Source of the DNA: Vibrio neptunius
GTDB lineage: Bacteria > Pseudomonadota > Gammaproteobacteria > Enterobacterales > Vibrionaceae
Assembly (NCBI GenBank): GCA_019339365.1
Contig: CP079859.1
Location: forward strand, 930,001 to 994,000
Reading direction: 5' to 3'
DNA length: 64,000 nucleotides
Shown: positions 8,573 to 18,491 of the stretch, piece by piece
Numbering within the stretch: position 1 is the first letter of the stretch
Layout: each line of letters opens with the position of its first letter
Notes under the pieces: model-generated
Seen by the model: only the letters and a program-made list of their open reading frames with translations
Databases searched by the model: none
Told to the model about the DNA's origin: nothing
Program-made: the position numbers and the translations under genes

Positions 8573-10255
8573 TTACTGAACTGGTTTTAGGTCCAGAACG
8601 TGAAGTAGACGCTCAGGAATACCAGCCCAAATGTTTGGACGGCCCTTGGGATTGTCTTTATTCCACCAACCAGTGAAGCGAGTTGTGTTGTATTGATACA
8701 TGTAAGCACCAGACATGACAGGTACAGTTACTTGATCTGCGGCAATGATTTGCTGGATGCCGTGAGCAATTTCTAGCTGCTCGTTTTTATCCGCTGTTTT
8801 GTAGAAGCTGTTAAGTAGGCCATCTAGCTGATCATTTTTGTAGAAGTGCATGGCAAAGCGAGGCATGCCATCACCAGATTGCAATGCTGAGTTGTAAGCA
8901 CTGTTCCAGTAAGTGTAGGGATCTGCACCATGGAAGTAGTTGGTGTACGAGACATCGTAGCTACCTTCCAGCATGGCTTGGTTATACACAGAGAAATCCG
9001 GTGTACGAGCTTTGGCTTTGATGCCCACTTCAGCGAGCTGTTCTACCGCTAGCTGAACAGTATTGTTGAAGTCTGTCCAACCGTTTGGTGATTGAATCAA
9101 GAGCTCAAATGATTTACCTGACGGCGTGTCTACAAAGCCATCTTTGTTGACATCTTTAAAGCCTGCTTTGTCTAGCAGTGCTTTTGCACCCCTGACATTG
9201 TAAGTGTTGTACGCTTTGTACTTATTGTGAACATTCTCGTCAGACCAAGCTTCAAATGCATAACCAAGGCCTGAAGCAAAGTCGTTCACTGTACCGCCAC
9301 CGTAGTAAGCGATATCAATGATGGTTTGACGATCCAGTGCCATAGAGAACGCGCGACGGAAATCAACATTGTTCAAGGCTTCATGCTTAGCTGCATCTGG
9401 GTTCTTGAAGTTGATGACGAATGCCTGAGTACCCGCTGGTGGATACCAGTATTGGTGGCTAGGGCTTGACGCTGCGTACGTGCGGTCAATATCTGGAATA
9501 AAAGACGACGTCCAATCCATTTCGCCGTTAACCACTTTTCCAAGGAACTGATCATTGTTGGCGATTTGAGGGACCCGAAGACAATCCACTTCCAAGTTGT
9601 CTGCATCCCAGTAATTCGGGTTACGACACTGAATGTAGAGTTGCGCAGTAAAGGTATCGATTTCAGTGAATGGGCCTGAACCTACCGGGTTTTCGTTCGT
9701 GAAGGTCGCTGGGTTTTTAACATCCTTCCAAATATGCTCAGGAACAACTGGCACCTTAGCAATTTCGTAAGGAACGTTAGAGTTCGACTCAGTTAGGCGG
9801 AATTTGACTTGGTAGTCATTCAGTTTTTCAACACCAGCTACCCAAGAGTTGATACCACTTTGGTCCAGCTCTGGCTTCTCTTTTACTAGGTTAAAAGAGT
9901 AAACAACGTCGTTAGCATCAAAGGTTTCGCCATCTGACCATTTCACGCCTTTACGAATATCGAAAGTAACGCTCATTAGGTCATCAGACATTTTGAAGCT
10001 TTCAGCCAAACGGAATACAGGAGTGTTACCATGCATTTCGTTAAACACAACAAGAGGCTCGTATAAGAAGTCTGTTGTTGTGTGAAGGTTCGTGGCTCCT
10101 AAATACGGGTTAAAATTGCGTACAAAAGTGGTGAATTCTTTAGGGTGTACTGTTAGTTCACTGCGTTCAGCGGCGGTAGCGACAGAAGTAAATCCTGTTG
10201 TCGCTACTGCAAAAATTGCTGTTGCTAGCGTTGTTCTTTTAATATTGGCAAGCAT
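8573..10255 (-). CDS. Periplasmic chitin-oligosaccharide-binding protein (CBP)
   Basis: Solute-binding protein of the SBP family 5 (DppA/OppA type), 560 residues. A Sec signal peptide covers about residues 1-29 (KR near the start, hydrophobic core, ATAAER cleavage region). In vibrios this protein both delivers chitin oligosaccharides to the importer and represses ChiS by binding its periplasmic domain when unliganded. Start ATG 10255 has AAGGA upstream with good spacing. It is first in the minus-strand operon and followed by the importer genes. A peptide-binding role is the alternative by family, but position beside chiS makes the CBP role strong. Confidence 0.93.
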   Translation of the reverse strand: MLANIKRTTLATAIFAVATTGFTSVATAAERSELTVHPKEFTTFVRNFNPYLGATNLHTTTDFLYEPLVVFNEMHGNTPVFRLAESFKMSDDLMSVTFDIRKGVKWSDGETFDANDVVYSFNLVKEKPELDQSGINSWVAGVEKLNDYQVKFRLTESNSNVPYEIAKVPVVPEHIWKDVKNPATFTNENPVGSGPFTEIDTFTAQLYIQCRNPNYWDADNLEVDCLRVPQIANNDQFLGKVVNGEMDWTSSFIPDIDRTYAASSPSHQYWYPPAGTQAFVINFKNPDAAKHEALNNVDFRRAFSMALDRQTIIDIAYYGGGTVNDFASGLGYAFEAWSDENVHNKYKAYNTYNVRGAKALLDKAGFKDVNKDGFVDTPSGKSFELLIQSPNGWTDFNNTVQLAVEQLAEVGIKAKARTPDFSVYNQAMLEGSYDVSYTNYFHGADPYTYWNSAYNSALQSGDGMPRFAMHFYKNDQLDGLLNSFYKTADKNEQLEIAHGIQQIIAADQVTVPVMSGAYMYQYNTTRFTGWWNKDNPKGRPNIWAGIPERLLHVLDLKPVQ

Positions 10256-10334
10256 AGCTGTTCCTTACTATTTGCTTTCATTTCACTGTATGGAATCGAA
10301 TGTCGTCAATGGATAGACGCTCCCTAAAACCTAC

Positions 10335-10378
10335 CTCAATCGTATCCTTAATATGCGGAGGAGCATAAGGGGATTGAG
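10335..10378. promoter_or_regulatory. Interrupted palindrome in the chb operon upstream region
   Basis: CTCAATC (10335-10341) is matched by GATTGAG (10372-10378), and CCTTA (10346-10350) by TAAGG (10366-10370), leaving a loop that contains GCGGAGGAGC. It lies 80-123 bp upstream of the binding-protein start. It may be a transcript hairpin or a protein site. A second short inverted repeat, GGCCT-GT-AGGCC, starts at 10380. Confidence 0.45.
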
Positions 10379-10416
10379 TGGCCTGTAGGCCTTAGGCAAG
10401 TTAAGAAAACACCTTT

Positions 10417-10487
10417 ACGTTAAATTTGGCAATTGCCCATCTCGTTAAAAACGTTAAAAAACACACGAAAGACGTTAATTTCGTTAA
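10417..10487. promoter_or_regulatory. Five-copy WCGTTAA direct-repeat array upstream of chb operon
   Basis: Identical-type heptamers ACGTTAA or TCGTTAA begin at 10417, 10442, 10451, 10472 and 10481. Two pairs have a 9-bp period and are 30 bp apart. The array lies about 160-230 bp upstream of the binding-protein gene, a position where an activator would act. ChiS is known to bind the chb promoter directly in V. cholerae; linking this array to ChiS is inference, since I do not know that site sequence by heart. The rest of 10256-10915 is AT-rich, and I see no convincing gene in it. Confidence 0.5.
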
Positions 10488-10871
10488 TCCACTCTTTTTT
10501 TGCTCAAATATTGACTCGTTCTTTGATTGGAGTTGGATCGCATTATTGAAGATGATTAAGGTTGAAAGTGAGTGGTTACTTTTGTTTTGTGTCTTTTTAT
10601 CTCTTTGGTTTTATTCTGTTGTTGAGTATGTGAGACCATTGTCACTAAAGAGTTTTAGGGTTAATTTATAACGGAAAATTAATTCTGCCGTCTTGTTGTG
10701 ATTATGTTCGCAAACTGAGTTATTTTCTTCAATGAGTTGCTAAATAACGGTCACTTTGGTCTAGTAAGGGCCACATAGCATCGGATTTTTCCGCTTAAAT
10801 TTAAGTTGTTTTATATTGTGTAAAAACTTTTGATATCCACCTCATTTGATGAATTTGTCTTTGAGAGAGGT

Positions 10872-10903
10872 TAGACAAAACAAAGCCCGCTGGGCGGGCT
10901 TTT
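10872..10903 (-). terminator. Rho-independent terminator of chiS
   Basis: AAAGCCCGC (10882-10890), TGG loop and GCGGGCTTT form a 9-bp stem. On the minus strand it is followed by GTTTTGT. It begins 13 bp after the chiS stop codon. Confidence 0.8.
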
Positions 10904-10915
10904 TAGTTGAGGCAT

Positions 10916-13900
10916 CTAGTTGGTAAGAAGGTATTGAAGCTTGTCTCGCAAGTGTTCAATATGAGTGCGTTCTGGACTCATTTCCTGACAATGTTCCAAA
11001 ATGTAGTCCAAGGAATTTAGAACCGTTCGCCAGCGTGGTGTTTTTGGTAAGGTTTCTATTCGAAGGTATTTATCCAAAGTACGGGTTTGCAGTGTGCTCC
11101 GGTCAAGATATACACGCCACAAACCACTTTGTTCAGCGAATACAAACTTGCTTTGGCCGGTAACATTCTCCCAGTAGAGCAGAGCACTCGCCATTGAATC
11201 GACCAGCACTTCACGCATGGTATCTTGCTTAGATTGGTTTTCCGCAGTCACACGATCAGCCAAGCGTGTGAATTCTCCACCAAGTTCTTTCAATTCCTGA
11301 AGCTTCGCTTTGTCACCTTCAAAAGCGTAGCTAGATAGTGCTTCGATGGCTGTTTCAAGATTGGTGATTCGCGCCGCATTGACTCCGCCCCCAACATCGA
11401 AAATATACATGGATTTTAGTCCTGACCCTTCAGGAAGTTTTAGTATATCTGCAGACAAGTGCTGACGGACATCTTCGACATATACATCAATGACACCACA
11501 GTAGTGCGGCTGTTCTACGTTAAGGAATTTTGGTGCAATTAATTCATCCGCGTTGGAACGCCGCAACTGTTCTGTGGAGCGCTTAAATAGACGCGAGGCG
11601 GCATCATTGGTAAAGCGTATTTTATTGTCGTCGCGAACACAGATAATGGCTTCCGGTGCGGACTCTAATTGTTCTAATAAGCGTCCTTGTGTCTCCAATA
11701 AACTGGCTTCAACCATGGCGCGTTGTTTCAGCTCATTTTGCAACTGCTGGTTTTCAATTCTACGCACCTCAGCCTTGCTAGCGGTTAAATGCGCTGTAAT
11801 CCTTGCAGCGAGCTCTTGTTTATTAAAAGGTTTTGATAGGTAGTCATTGGCGCCAGCTTCAAAACCTCGAACTCGATCATCGGGCTGATTCAAGGCGGTA
11901 AGCATAATGACGGGCAACTGAGCATGGTCGTAGTCTTTGCGCAATACTTCACATACCTGGTAACCGCTCATTCCTGGCATCATGATATCGAGTAGCATCA
12001 GTTCCGGTTTTTCATGATGAACAGATTCAATAGCTTCTTCACCATTTTTAGCGGTGCGTACTCTGTAGCCTTCAAGGCGAAGGAAGCTATCTAAGACACG
12101 TAGGTTAACGGGCTCATCATCGACCACTAAGAGTAAGGGGCCGTCTGGGTTTTCCGGTAAGTTTGAGCCTTCGAATAATTCGAGGTCATTATTTTCTGGA
12201 GCAATGAAATGTTCGCCTTCGATATGACTTGCTAAAGATATCTGCTCGCTTGAGGCGATGGGCAAAGTGAAGCTAAATGTTGTACCAACCATAGGTTGGC
12301 TGCTGACGTAGAGCGTGCCTTGCATTAAATCGATTAACTGACGGCTTATGGACAGCCCTAAACCAGCACCTTGCCGATAGCGGCTGCTATCGCTACCTGC
12401 TTGAATAAGTGGTTCAAAGATGTGCTCGAGCTGATCAGCTGGAATTCCCTGACCTGTATCCACCACCTGTACTCTGATATTTTCGTCAACTTGGGTAGCG
12501 GAAATAACGATTTTACCTTCAGTGGTGTATTTGATGGCGTTGCCAACGAGATTATAAAGCACTTGCTCTAAGCGTTGAGGATCAGCGCATACCCATAGCG
12601 GCTCGTTAGGAACCTGATTAATGATGCGAATGGGTTTATTACCTAATAAATGATTAGACAGTTCGAGTACCAAGCGCGTGGCACCAGAGATATCCACTGC
12701 TTGGGTGTCGATATCGAGATTTCCGTAGCGCATTTTGTGGTAGTCAAGTAGGTCGTCAACCAAGGTTGCGAGTCGCTGGCCGCTACTGATAATGATGTCA
12801 AGTTGGTACTTATGATTGGCGGTAATTGGCCCATTGGCACCGGAGATTAGTGCTTCTGCGATGCCTACCATGCCATGGAGTGGTGTGCGTAGTTCATGAG
12901 AAGTGGTGGCGAGGAACTCGTCTTTCAGTTTATTGGCGAGTTGCAGTTCATCATTTTGTTTTTGTATCAGTTTAAGATTACTTTCTAGCTCCTCGTTCTG
13001 TTGTTTTATCAACAGTATTTTGTCTCGAATAGAGCGTTGCATGCGTTCAAAACTGATAGCCAGTCGACCAATCTCGTCCTTACGCTCGGTATTGATCATA
13101 TTAGTATCGAGGTCACCTGCCGAGACTTTTTCTGCCGCCCAGGTTAGCTTCAACAAAGGAGAGGTTATAAAATTGGATAAATAATGAGACGCGGCAACTA
13201 CCAGCACGATTGCACATAGCATGGCAAAAACAAACACAGTTTCGAGCTGGTGGACCCGTGCAAAAGCCTCTTTTTCTGGCACTTCTACCACAATCGCCCA
13301 GTCGATACCTTTAAACGAAATTGGGCTGTAAGCCGCAATAGTCGCTTCTCCGACCATATTTGTGTATGTTCCGAAATCAGTTTTGCCCTGTAATGCTAAA
13401 TCAACCACAGTGCGGCTCTTGTCGATATCCTTTTGCTCGTACGCCATCGTTCTTGATTGATGGTCAGCACCGACCAGCAAGGTTTTCATTGCTGAGGCAT
13501 TGTTTGTATCGGCTATTAGCTTGGTGATGCCATTGTTTGGTAAACGGAACATGGCATAGCTGTGAAGGTAGCCTTGTTGGACGATAGGAGCGCCGAGCCA
13601 AGCGACAGGTTTACCTCTATCCATCTCGAAATCGGAAACAATGACGGGCGTATAGTCTTCATTGGATTTACGCTTTTTGGTGACTTGAGTTTTCAGCTTG
13701 TGGAAAGTGCTGCCTAAGTTGGTCTCTCGAAAACGACCAGTCAGTAGATTCGTTCCATAGTTATCGTTTTTGTAGATCGAATAGGTGACATTACCCTCTA
13801 AGTCGACGAGCAAAACATCGTCAAAGTCAGAGCGCTTAAGCAGCTCTAGGTAGGCGCGATGGTAGCGTTTATGAAGTAATCGGTATCGCTCAGAGCCATT

Positions 13901-14302
13901 GTAAACATTGGATTGAGGAAGGATTGACGTTTTTATTTGATCTCCAGAGCCTGGAATGTAACGTTGCTGCGCATAATCACGGGCTTGCTCAATATCTAAA
14001 CCTAAACTTCGAAAGGCATTGACCAATCCATAAAAGCGGCCGCCACTGGCATAAGCCAGTTCGGAGCGCACGAAGCCCATGATCTCCGATTCTTTGGCAT
14101 CCATGTAATCGACGACTTGCTGCTGTTTGCTGTCACGCACTGAGATTAGGTGGGAAGTACTTTGTTCTTGTAGATCTTTGGTGTGAGATTGCAAAAAGAA
14201 GAGCGCAATAATGGTGAGAGGTGTAATGCTAAGCACCAGAAAAGCCAACATCAAAGTGTGTTGTAGGCGCTTAAATCTTTGTTTTCGATACAACTTGAAC
14301 AT
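10916..14302 (-). CDS. chiS: Chitin-sensing hybrid histidine kinase/transcription factor ChiS
   Basis: Membrane sensor of chitin oligosaccharides, 1128 residues, regulating chb and other chitin genes. Order of parts: membrane segment at about 15-35; periplasmic sensor to about 350; second membrane segment at about 353-375; HAMP; coiled coil at about 430-460; HisKA with SHELRTPLHG (His469); HATPase; receiver with Asp772 in LLDIMMPGMSG; a PAS-like segment; and a C-terminal region of about 100 residues. In V. cholerae the equivalent C-terminal region binds DNA, the same His and Asp numbers are phosphorylation sites, and the protein works as a membrane-embedded one-component regulator repressed by CBP. 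It is transcribed in the same direction as the chb operon, upstream of it, with its own terminator. Start ATG 14302 is the only reasonable choice. Confidence 0.95.
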   Translation of the reverse strand: MFKLYRKQRFKRLQHTLMLAFLVLSITPLTIIALFFLQSHTKDLQEQSTSHLISVRDSKQQQVVDYMDAKESEIMGFVRSELAYASGGRFYGLVNAFRSLGLDIEQARDYAQQRYIPGSGDQIKTSILPQSNVYNGSERYRLLHKRYHRAYLELLKRSDFDDVLLVDLEGNVTYSIYKNDNYGTNLLTGRFRETNLGSTFHKLKTQVTKKRKSNEDYTPVIVSDFEMDRGKPVAWLGAPIVQQGYLHSYAMFRLPNNGITKLIADTNNASAMKTLLVGADHQSRTMAYEQKDIDKSRTVVDLALQGKTDFGTYTNMVGEATIAAYSPISFKGIDWAIVVEVPEKEAFARVHQLETVFVFAMLCAIVLVVAASHYLSNFITSPLLKLTWAAEKVSAGDLDTNMINTERKDEIGRLAISFERMQRSIRDKILLIKQQNEELESNLKLIQKQNDELQLANKLKDEFLATTSHELRTPLHGMVGIAEALISGANGPITANHKYQLDIIISSGQRLATLVDDLLDYHKMRYGNLDIDTQAVDISGATRLVLELSNHLLGNKPIRIINQVPNEPLWVCADPQRLEQVLYNLVGNAIKYTTEGKIVISATQVDENIRVQVVDTGQGIPADQLEHIFEPLIQAGSDSSRYRQGAGLGLSISRQLIDLMQGTLYVSSQPMVGTTFSFTLPIASSEQISLASHIEGEHFIAPENNDLELFEGSNLPENPDGPLLLVVDDEPVNLRVLDSFLRLEGYRVRTAKNGEEAIESVHHEKPELMLLDIMMPGMSGYQVCEVLRKDYDHAQLPVIMLTALNQPDDRVRGFEAGANDYLSKPFNKQELAARITAHLTASKAEVRRIENQQLQNELKQRAMVEASLLETQGRLLEQLESAPEAIICVRDDNKIRFTNDAASRLFKRSTEQLRRSNADELIAPKFLNVEQPHYCGVIDVYVEDVRQHLSADILKLPEGSGLKSMYIFDVGGGVNAARITNLETAIEALSSYAFEGDKAKLQELKELGGEFTRLADRVTAENQSKQDTMREVLVDSMASALLYWENVTGQSKFVFAEQSGLWRVYLDRSTLQTRTLDKYLRIETLPKTPRWRTVLNSLDYILEHCQEMSPERTHIEHLRDKLQYLLTN

Positions 14303-14463
14303 GAGCTAATTTGACTTTCCGTTATCAAAGCAAGCGATAAACTTGCCTAAGTAAAAACGTAACTTTCTTTGAATGACAAAATTAACGAGTTTTTTTACTT
14401 TGACAAGTAAGTCTAAATTAAAGCGTGGTGAGATGCGCAAATTTTGCGATATTGGAACAAATG

Positions 14464-14491
14464 GGCCCGATAGAAAGGGAAGATTCGGGCC
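14464..14491 (-). terminator. Possible terminator after rsmC
   Basis: GGCCCGA (14464-14470) and TCGGGCC (14485-14491) form a 7-bp stem just past the rsmC stop. The following minus-strand tail (CATTTGTT) is only moderately T-rich, so termination may be partial. Confidence 0.5.
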
Positions 14492-14497
14492 TATTAA

Positions 14498-15520
14498 TTA
14501 CTTCTTTGCGGAGTATATAGCGAATTTGTTGGTCTTATTTAGCGTCTCACAATTACCAAACGCCTGTTGAATAATAGGTGGGTACTTGAGAAAACTATTG
14601 GCAACAATCAACAGTTGACCATTGGTATTCTGGTATTTTGGCGCATTAGCTAATAGGGTTTCCGTGGCACTGTAGCTGGTATCTAGACCAGAATGAAAAG
14701 GCGGGTTACTGATAATAAATTGGTAATCTTGGCTGGTATCAGAATAAATGTCTGAGGCAAACACTCGTCCTTGTAATCCATTGGCGTCGAGTGTCGCTTT
14801 ACTCGATTCAACCGCTAGTGCACTGATGTCGCACATTTCGAGTTCAATCTCAGCATGGCGCATTGCTATCACTGAGCCAATTACTCCGGCTCCACAACCA
14901 AAATCCAATACTTTTCCTGACAGCGCTGGCAGAGTATCTAACAGCAATTGGCTACCAATATCGAACTGACCGTGACTGAATACCCCAGGTAAACTTTTGA
15001 TCGTCAGTTCATGCCCTTGATAGCTGACCTGATACTGCTTAAACCAATCATTGAGATTGAACTCAGCAGGCTGCTCAAGGCATTGTCCCCAGTAAAAAGA
15101 ACAACGTCTTGCTGAATCGAATTTATTGATTGGTCCATAGGGTTTAAACATCTTTTCGATGCTTTTTACCCCCGAGCGATTTTCACCAACAACGACGACT
15201 TCAGTTTCTGGCCCTAGTTTGGCCAGCAGCATAGCCAGCAAAAACTCCGCTTCCGCTTTTGCTTTAGGCCAGTACAGTAGAATCATGTCGGCTTGAGTCT
15301 GCTGAGTAAACTCCGCGCCAAACACAGTAGTGAGCTGAGAGTGGGGCTCCAACTGACGATAATATCCATAATTAGTCGTGAACACAGTAACGGACTCACA
15401 GTGTTTGGTTAGCTCTAGAGGGAACAGATCTTCTGATTCCCCAGCAACAAGAACATGTTTACCTTTAAAGTAGGCGAGTTGTCGTTGCGCAATTTGGCTC
15501 GGTGCAATATAGGCAGACAT
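14498..15520 (-). CDS. rsmC: 16S rRNA m2G1207 methyltransferase RsmC
   Basis: Methylates G1207 of 16S rRNA in the assembled 30S subunit using S-adenosylmethionine. 340 residues, the usual length, made of a degenerate N-terminal methyltransferase-like domain and an active C-terminal domain. The C-terminal domain has the SAM motif [12 protein letters not shown] near residue 202 and the catalytic NPPFHSG near residue 265. Start ATG 15520. It is downstream of a strong terminator of the AI-2E-family gene and so is probably transcribed separately. Confidence 0.94.
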   Translation of the reverse strand: MSAYIAPSQIAQRQLAYFKGKHVLVAGESEDLFPLELTKHCESVTVFTTNYGYYRQLEPHSQLTTVFGAEFTQQTQADMILLYWPKAKAEAEFLLAMLLAKLGPETEVVVVGENRSGVKSIEKMFKPYGPINKFDSARRCSFYWGQCLEQPAEFNLNDWFKQYQVSYQGHELTIKSLPGVFSHGQFDIGSQLLLDTLPALSGKVLDFGCGAGVIGSVIAMRHAEIELEMCDISALAVESSKATLDANGLQGRVFASDIYSDTSQDYQFIISNPPFHSGLDTSYSATETLLANAPKYQNTNGQLLIVANSFLKYPPIIQQAFGNCETLNKTNKFAIYSAKK

Positions 15521-15533
15521 AATGGACTCTGAC

Positions 15534-15569
15534 TGAAAAAAAGACGGGGGATTTTCGCATAATCCCCCG
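15534..15569 (-). terminator. Rho-independent terminator of the AI-2E-family transporter gene
   Basis: CGGGGGATT and AATCCCCCG form a perfect 9-bp stem with a 7-base loop (15545-15569). On the minus strand it is followed by TCTTTTTTT. It sits about 30 bp past the stop codon at 15600. Confidence 0.88.
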
Positions 15570-15599
15570 CATTCTTGAAGTTTTCCTGTTCCTTAGATG

Positions 15600-16736
15600 T
15601 TAGTTTTGATCTTGTTCGTCGAGGAAGTCCTGAAATTCTTCTTCGTAAATATTAAACAGCACCATAGTGATGGCGAAGATCAAAGGGCCGTAGATAAGTC
15701 CAATCAAGCCAAAGAGATGAAGGCCGCCTAATAGAGAGAAAAAAATCATCAAGGTATTCATCCCTGCGCTGCCTTGCATAAGAAGCGGTCTTAGTAGGTT
15801 ATCTATCGAGCCGACAATCGCAACACTCCAAATCGTTAGGAAGATTGCCCAAGTAGTATCTCCGGTTAAGAAAAGATAAGCGGCGGCTGGAATCCAGATA
15901 AGTGCAGTGCCGACGACTGGGATAAAGGAAGCAAACCCCATCATGGTGCCCCAAAATAAGCCAGGAAAACCAGCGAGCCACATACCAAGACCGCCCGCAA
16001 AGCCCTGCGCGATTGCGGTTAGGAATGATCCCATTACAGCGGACTTAGAGACTTGCTCAACTTCATCCAGCAGTTTGTCCTCTTGACTGCGAGACAGCGG
16101 TAGAATGTGACGAATCGCGGCAATGATTTTGTCGTGGTCACGGAGCAAAAAAAACAAAACAAACAACATCAGGAAAAAGTTGAGTAGGAAGTTAGTGGCA
16201 TCGCCTAGGATTTTTGCACTGATACCGACTAAGTTCGAACCAAATGATGTGGCGAACTGAGCCACTTTCTGACCGATTTCCTGAGGTTGAATCTCATCAA
16301 AAGGTAAGTAGGTATTGATGATTGACAAGCCTTTTACCACCCAAGGATGTTCAAACAAAGCTTGGATGCCGCCATGCGTTACCCATTGATACACATTCTG
16401 TGAAAAGGCGGAGCCCTGCTGAACAATCGCGGCAAAAACAAACAGTAGAGGGAGTACTATGATAACGGTAAGCAAGGTGCAAGAGAGTAGCGATGCGATA
16501 TTTCTGTAGTTCGGCATTCTGTTTTCAATCCACTCATGAATGGGAAACATCAGTAGAGAGATGATAAATGCCATCACAATTGAGTTGATATAAGGTTCAA
16601 CTAACAGGAAACAGGCAAAGCCAGCAGCAAGTAAGGAAATAATCAATACCCAATGGCTGGAAGTTATTTTTAGTTTTTCTGACACGTTTGTGGTCCAATT
16701 ATTCATCGCAATAGCAGTATAATGGCTGTAAAACAT
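15600..16736 (-). CDS. AI-2E family transporter (PerM/YdiK-like permease)
   Basis: Polytopic inner-membrane protein of the AI-2E transporter family (PF01594), up to 378 residues. Paired hydrophobic segments lie at about 28-70, a long segment at about 75-100, a cytoplasmic/periplasmic domain in the middle, and a cluster of segments from about 215 to 365. The family label comes from TqsA, but members do many things (autoinducer export, Na+/H+ exchange), so the substrate is unknown. An in-frame ATG at 16706 (MNNWTT) is an equally possible start; the upstream ATG is preceded by GAAG. It is divergent from the small Cys-rich ORF at 16784, with only 47 bp between starts. Confidence 0.82.
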   Translation of the reverse strand: MFYSHYTAIAMNNWTTNVSEKLKITSSHWVLIISLLAAGFACFLLVEPYINSIVMAFIISLLMFPIHEWIENRMPNYRNIASLLSCTLLTVIIVLPLLFVFAAIVQQGSAFSQNVYQWVTHGGIQALFEHPWVVKGLSIINTYLPFDEIQPQEIGQKVAQFATSFGSNLVGISAKILGDATNFLLNFFLMLFVLFFLLRDHDKIIAAIRHILPLSRSQEDKLLDEVEQVSKSAVMGSFLTAIAQGFAGGLGMWLAGFPGLFWGTMMGFASFIPVVGTALIWIPAAAYLFLTGDTTWAIFLTIWSVAIVGSIDNLLRPLLMQGSAGMNTLMIFFSLLGGLHLFGLIGLIYGPLIFAITMVLFNIYEEEFQDFLDEQDQN

Positions 16737-16783
16737 TGAGTCTTCAATGCAATATCAAAATGTTATCAGCGTAGGATGAAATT

Positions 16784-16903
16784 ATGGGCTGTTGTAATAA
16801 TGATAAATCCTGTTGTGGGAGTACTAAGCCGAAGCGAAAAATGCCTTGGTTCTCACTGATTCTTTTTCTTCTGGTAGTGTTAGTGGTATTTAACTGGCGA
16901 TAA
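16784..16903 (+). CDS. 39-residue Cys-rich single-span membrane peptide
   Basis: ATG 16784 preceded by AGGA at 16773-16776 with 7-base spacing, TAA at 16901-16903. The sequence begins MGCCNNDKSCCGS (two CC pairs six residues apart), then a basic stretch TKPKRK, then one hydrophobic helix of about 15 residues ending in FNWR. The arrangement suggests a cytoplasmic metal- or redox-binding head anchored in the inner membrane. It has its own terminator directly after the stop. I do not recognise a named family. The strong ribosome-binding site, codon make-up and dedicated terminator support a real gene. Confidence 0.72.
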   Translation: MGCCNNDKSCCGSTKPKRKMPWFSLILFLLVVLVVFNWR

Positions 16904-16930
16904 AAAAGGCTGCATGCGCAGCCTTTTTTA
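16902..16930. terminator. Bidirectional terminator between the small ORF and hemL
   Basis: AAAAAAGGCTGC, ATGC loop, GCAGCCTTTTTT: a perfect 6-bp GC-rich stem extended by A/T pairs, with T-runs on both strands. It serves the plus-strand 39-codon gene and the minus-strand hemL. Confidence 0.9.
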
Positions 16931-16943
16931 TTATCATGTTGAA

Positions 16944-18236
16944 TTACGCTTCTTTGGCTAGAATCGCAAAGCAGCGATCTGCTGCTTCTAATGTCGCTTC
17001 AATCTCTTTGCTGCCATGTGCCAACGACGTAAAGCTGGCTTCAAAAGCCGACGGCGCTAGATAAACGCCATGCTCTAGCATTAGGTGGAAGAAGCGTTTA
17101 AAGCGTTCGATGTCGCATTTGGTGACGTCTTCATAGCAGTTTATTTCTTCCTGTTCAGTAAAGAAGAAACCAAACATGCCACCGACTTGATTCACGACCA
17201 TTGGAATACCGTGTTGCTCGGCAAGAGATTTAAAACCATCGGCTAATTGTTTGGTTTTTGAAGCGAGGCGTTTCTCGTTACCTTCTTCTTGCAATAGGCT
17301 TAAACAAGCGTAACCTGCCGCCATTGCTACTGGGTTGCCAGACAACGTACCTGCCTGATAAACCGGACCTGTTGGCGCGATGTGTTGCATTACGTCTTTA
17401 CGGCCACCAAAGGCACCCACTGGCATACCACCACCGATGACTTTACCTAGGGTAGTGATATCTGGCTTGATATTGTAATAGCCTTGAGCACCACCTAAAG
17501 CGACGCGGAAACCAGTCATGACTTCATCAAAGATCAGCAGTGCACCTTCTTCATCACAGATTTGACGTAAGCCTTCGTGGAACCCTGCGACGGGTGGGAT
17601 ACAGTTCATGTTGCCCGCGACGGGTTCAACGATAATACAAGCGATTTCGCCTTTGTTGGCTGCGAACAGTTCGCGAACAGAATCTAAATCATTAAATGTC
17701 GCGGTTAGCGTGTGCTTTGCAAAATCGGCAGGAACACCTGGAGAGCTTGGTTGACCAAGTGTCAGTGCACCAGACCCCGCTTTTACCAGCAAGCTGTCTG
17801 CATGACCGTGGTAGCAGCCTTCAAACTTGATAATTTTGTCTCTGTTGGTAAAGCCGCGTGCGAGGCGAATGGCACTCATGGTCGCTTCTGTGCCTGAGCT
17901 GACCATTCTGACTTGTTCCATTGATGGGACGAGCTCAGAGACCAGTTCTGCCATTTGGATTTCCAATTCCGTTGGCGCACCAAAACTTAGACCGCGTTGC
18001 GCTGCTTCAATCACTGCTTCGCGAATGACCGCGTGGTTGTGGCCGAGGATCATAGGACCCCAAGAGCCAACATAATCAATATACGCTTTACCATCAGCAT
18101 CGAAAATCAACGGGCCATCTGCACGTTCTACAAAAATAGGTGCACCGCCAACGCCATTGAAAGCACGTACTGGAGAGTTAACGCCACCAGGAATAGTCTG
18201 TTGTGCTTTTTCGTAAAGCTCTGCTGATTTGGTCAT
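16944..18236 (-). CDS. hemL: Glutamate-1-semialdehyde 2,1-aminomutase HemL
   Basis: PLP enzyme converting glutamate-1-semialdehyde to 5-aminolevulinate in the C5 haem pathway. 430 residues, normal length, class-III aminotransferase fold. Visible motifs are VNSPVRAF near the N-terminus, [15 protein letters not shown] (phosphate contact), [15 protein letters not shown] Asp region and the PLP lysine in [12 protein letters not shown] near residue 265. Start ATG 18236 ([11 protein letters not shown]) is preceded by AGAGGA; the longer open frame to 18320 adds non-homologous residues. It is divergent from erpA, which places haem and Fe-S assembly genes side by side. Confidence 0.96.
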   Translation of the reverse strand: MTKSAELYEKAQQTIPGGVNSPVRAFNGVGGAPIFVERADGPLIFDADGKAYIDYVGSWGPMILGHNHAVIREAVIEAAQRGLSFGAPTELEIQMAELVSELVPSMEQVRMVSSGTEATMSAIRLARGFTNRDKIIKFEGCYHGHADSLLVKAGSGALTLGQPSSPGVPADFAKHTLTATFNDLDSVRELFAANKGEIACIIVEPVAGNMNCIPPVAGFHEGLRQICDEEGALLIFDEVMTGFRVALGGAQGYYNIKPDITTLGKVIGGGMPVGAFGGRKDVMQHIAPTGPVYQAGTLSGNPVAMAAGYACLSLLQEEGNEKRLASKTKQLADGFKSLAEQHGIPMVVNQVGGMFGFFFTEQEEINCYEDVTKCDIERFKRFFHLMLEHGVYLAPSAFEASFTSLAHGSKEIEATLEAADRCFAILAKEA

Positions 18237-18491
18237 GGATATATCCTCTTTTGATTGCTCGGACCAATTTGGCTGGCATTGTACCCGCCGATTCCTATTC
18301 AAGAAAACGCTTTGCGCCACATTATGGGCAGTTTTCCATCAAGAAAGCGGAGTTTTTATGAAAAAAATCGACGAAAGGTGGTGAATACTTGAACGGATAA
18401 CTCAGGTATTAGATAATGGACCGATTATAGAAAGATGATTTATCCAAAACTGTGTGCAGTGATTGGATTTACATGAGTGAGAGAGGTCATC

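Noticed and set aside
10426..10671. 81-codon plus-strand ORF upstream of the chb operon
   Set aside because: It covers the repeat array, has no ribosome-binding site, AT-rich irregular codons and no recognisable family.
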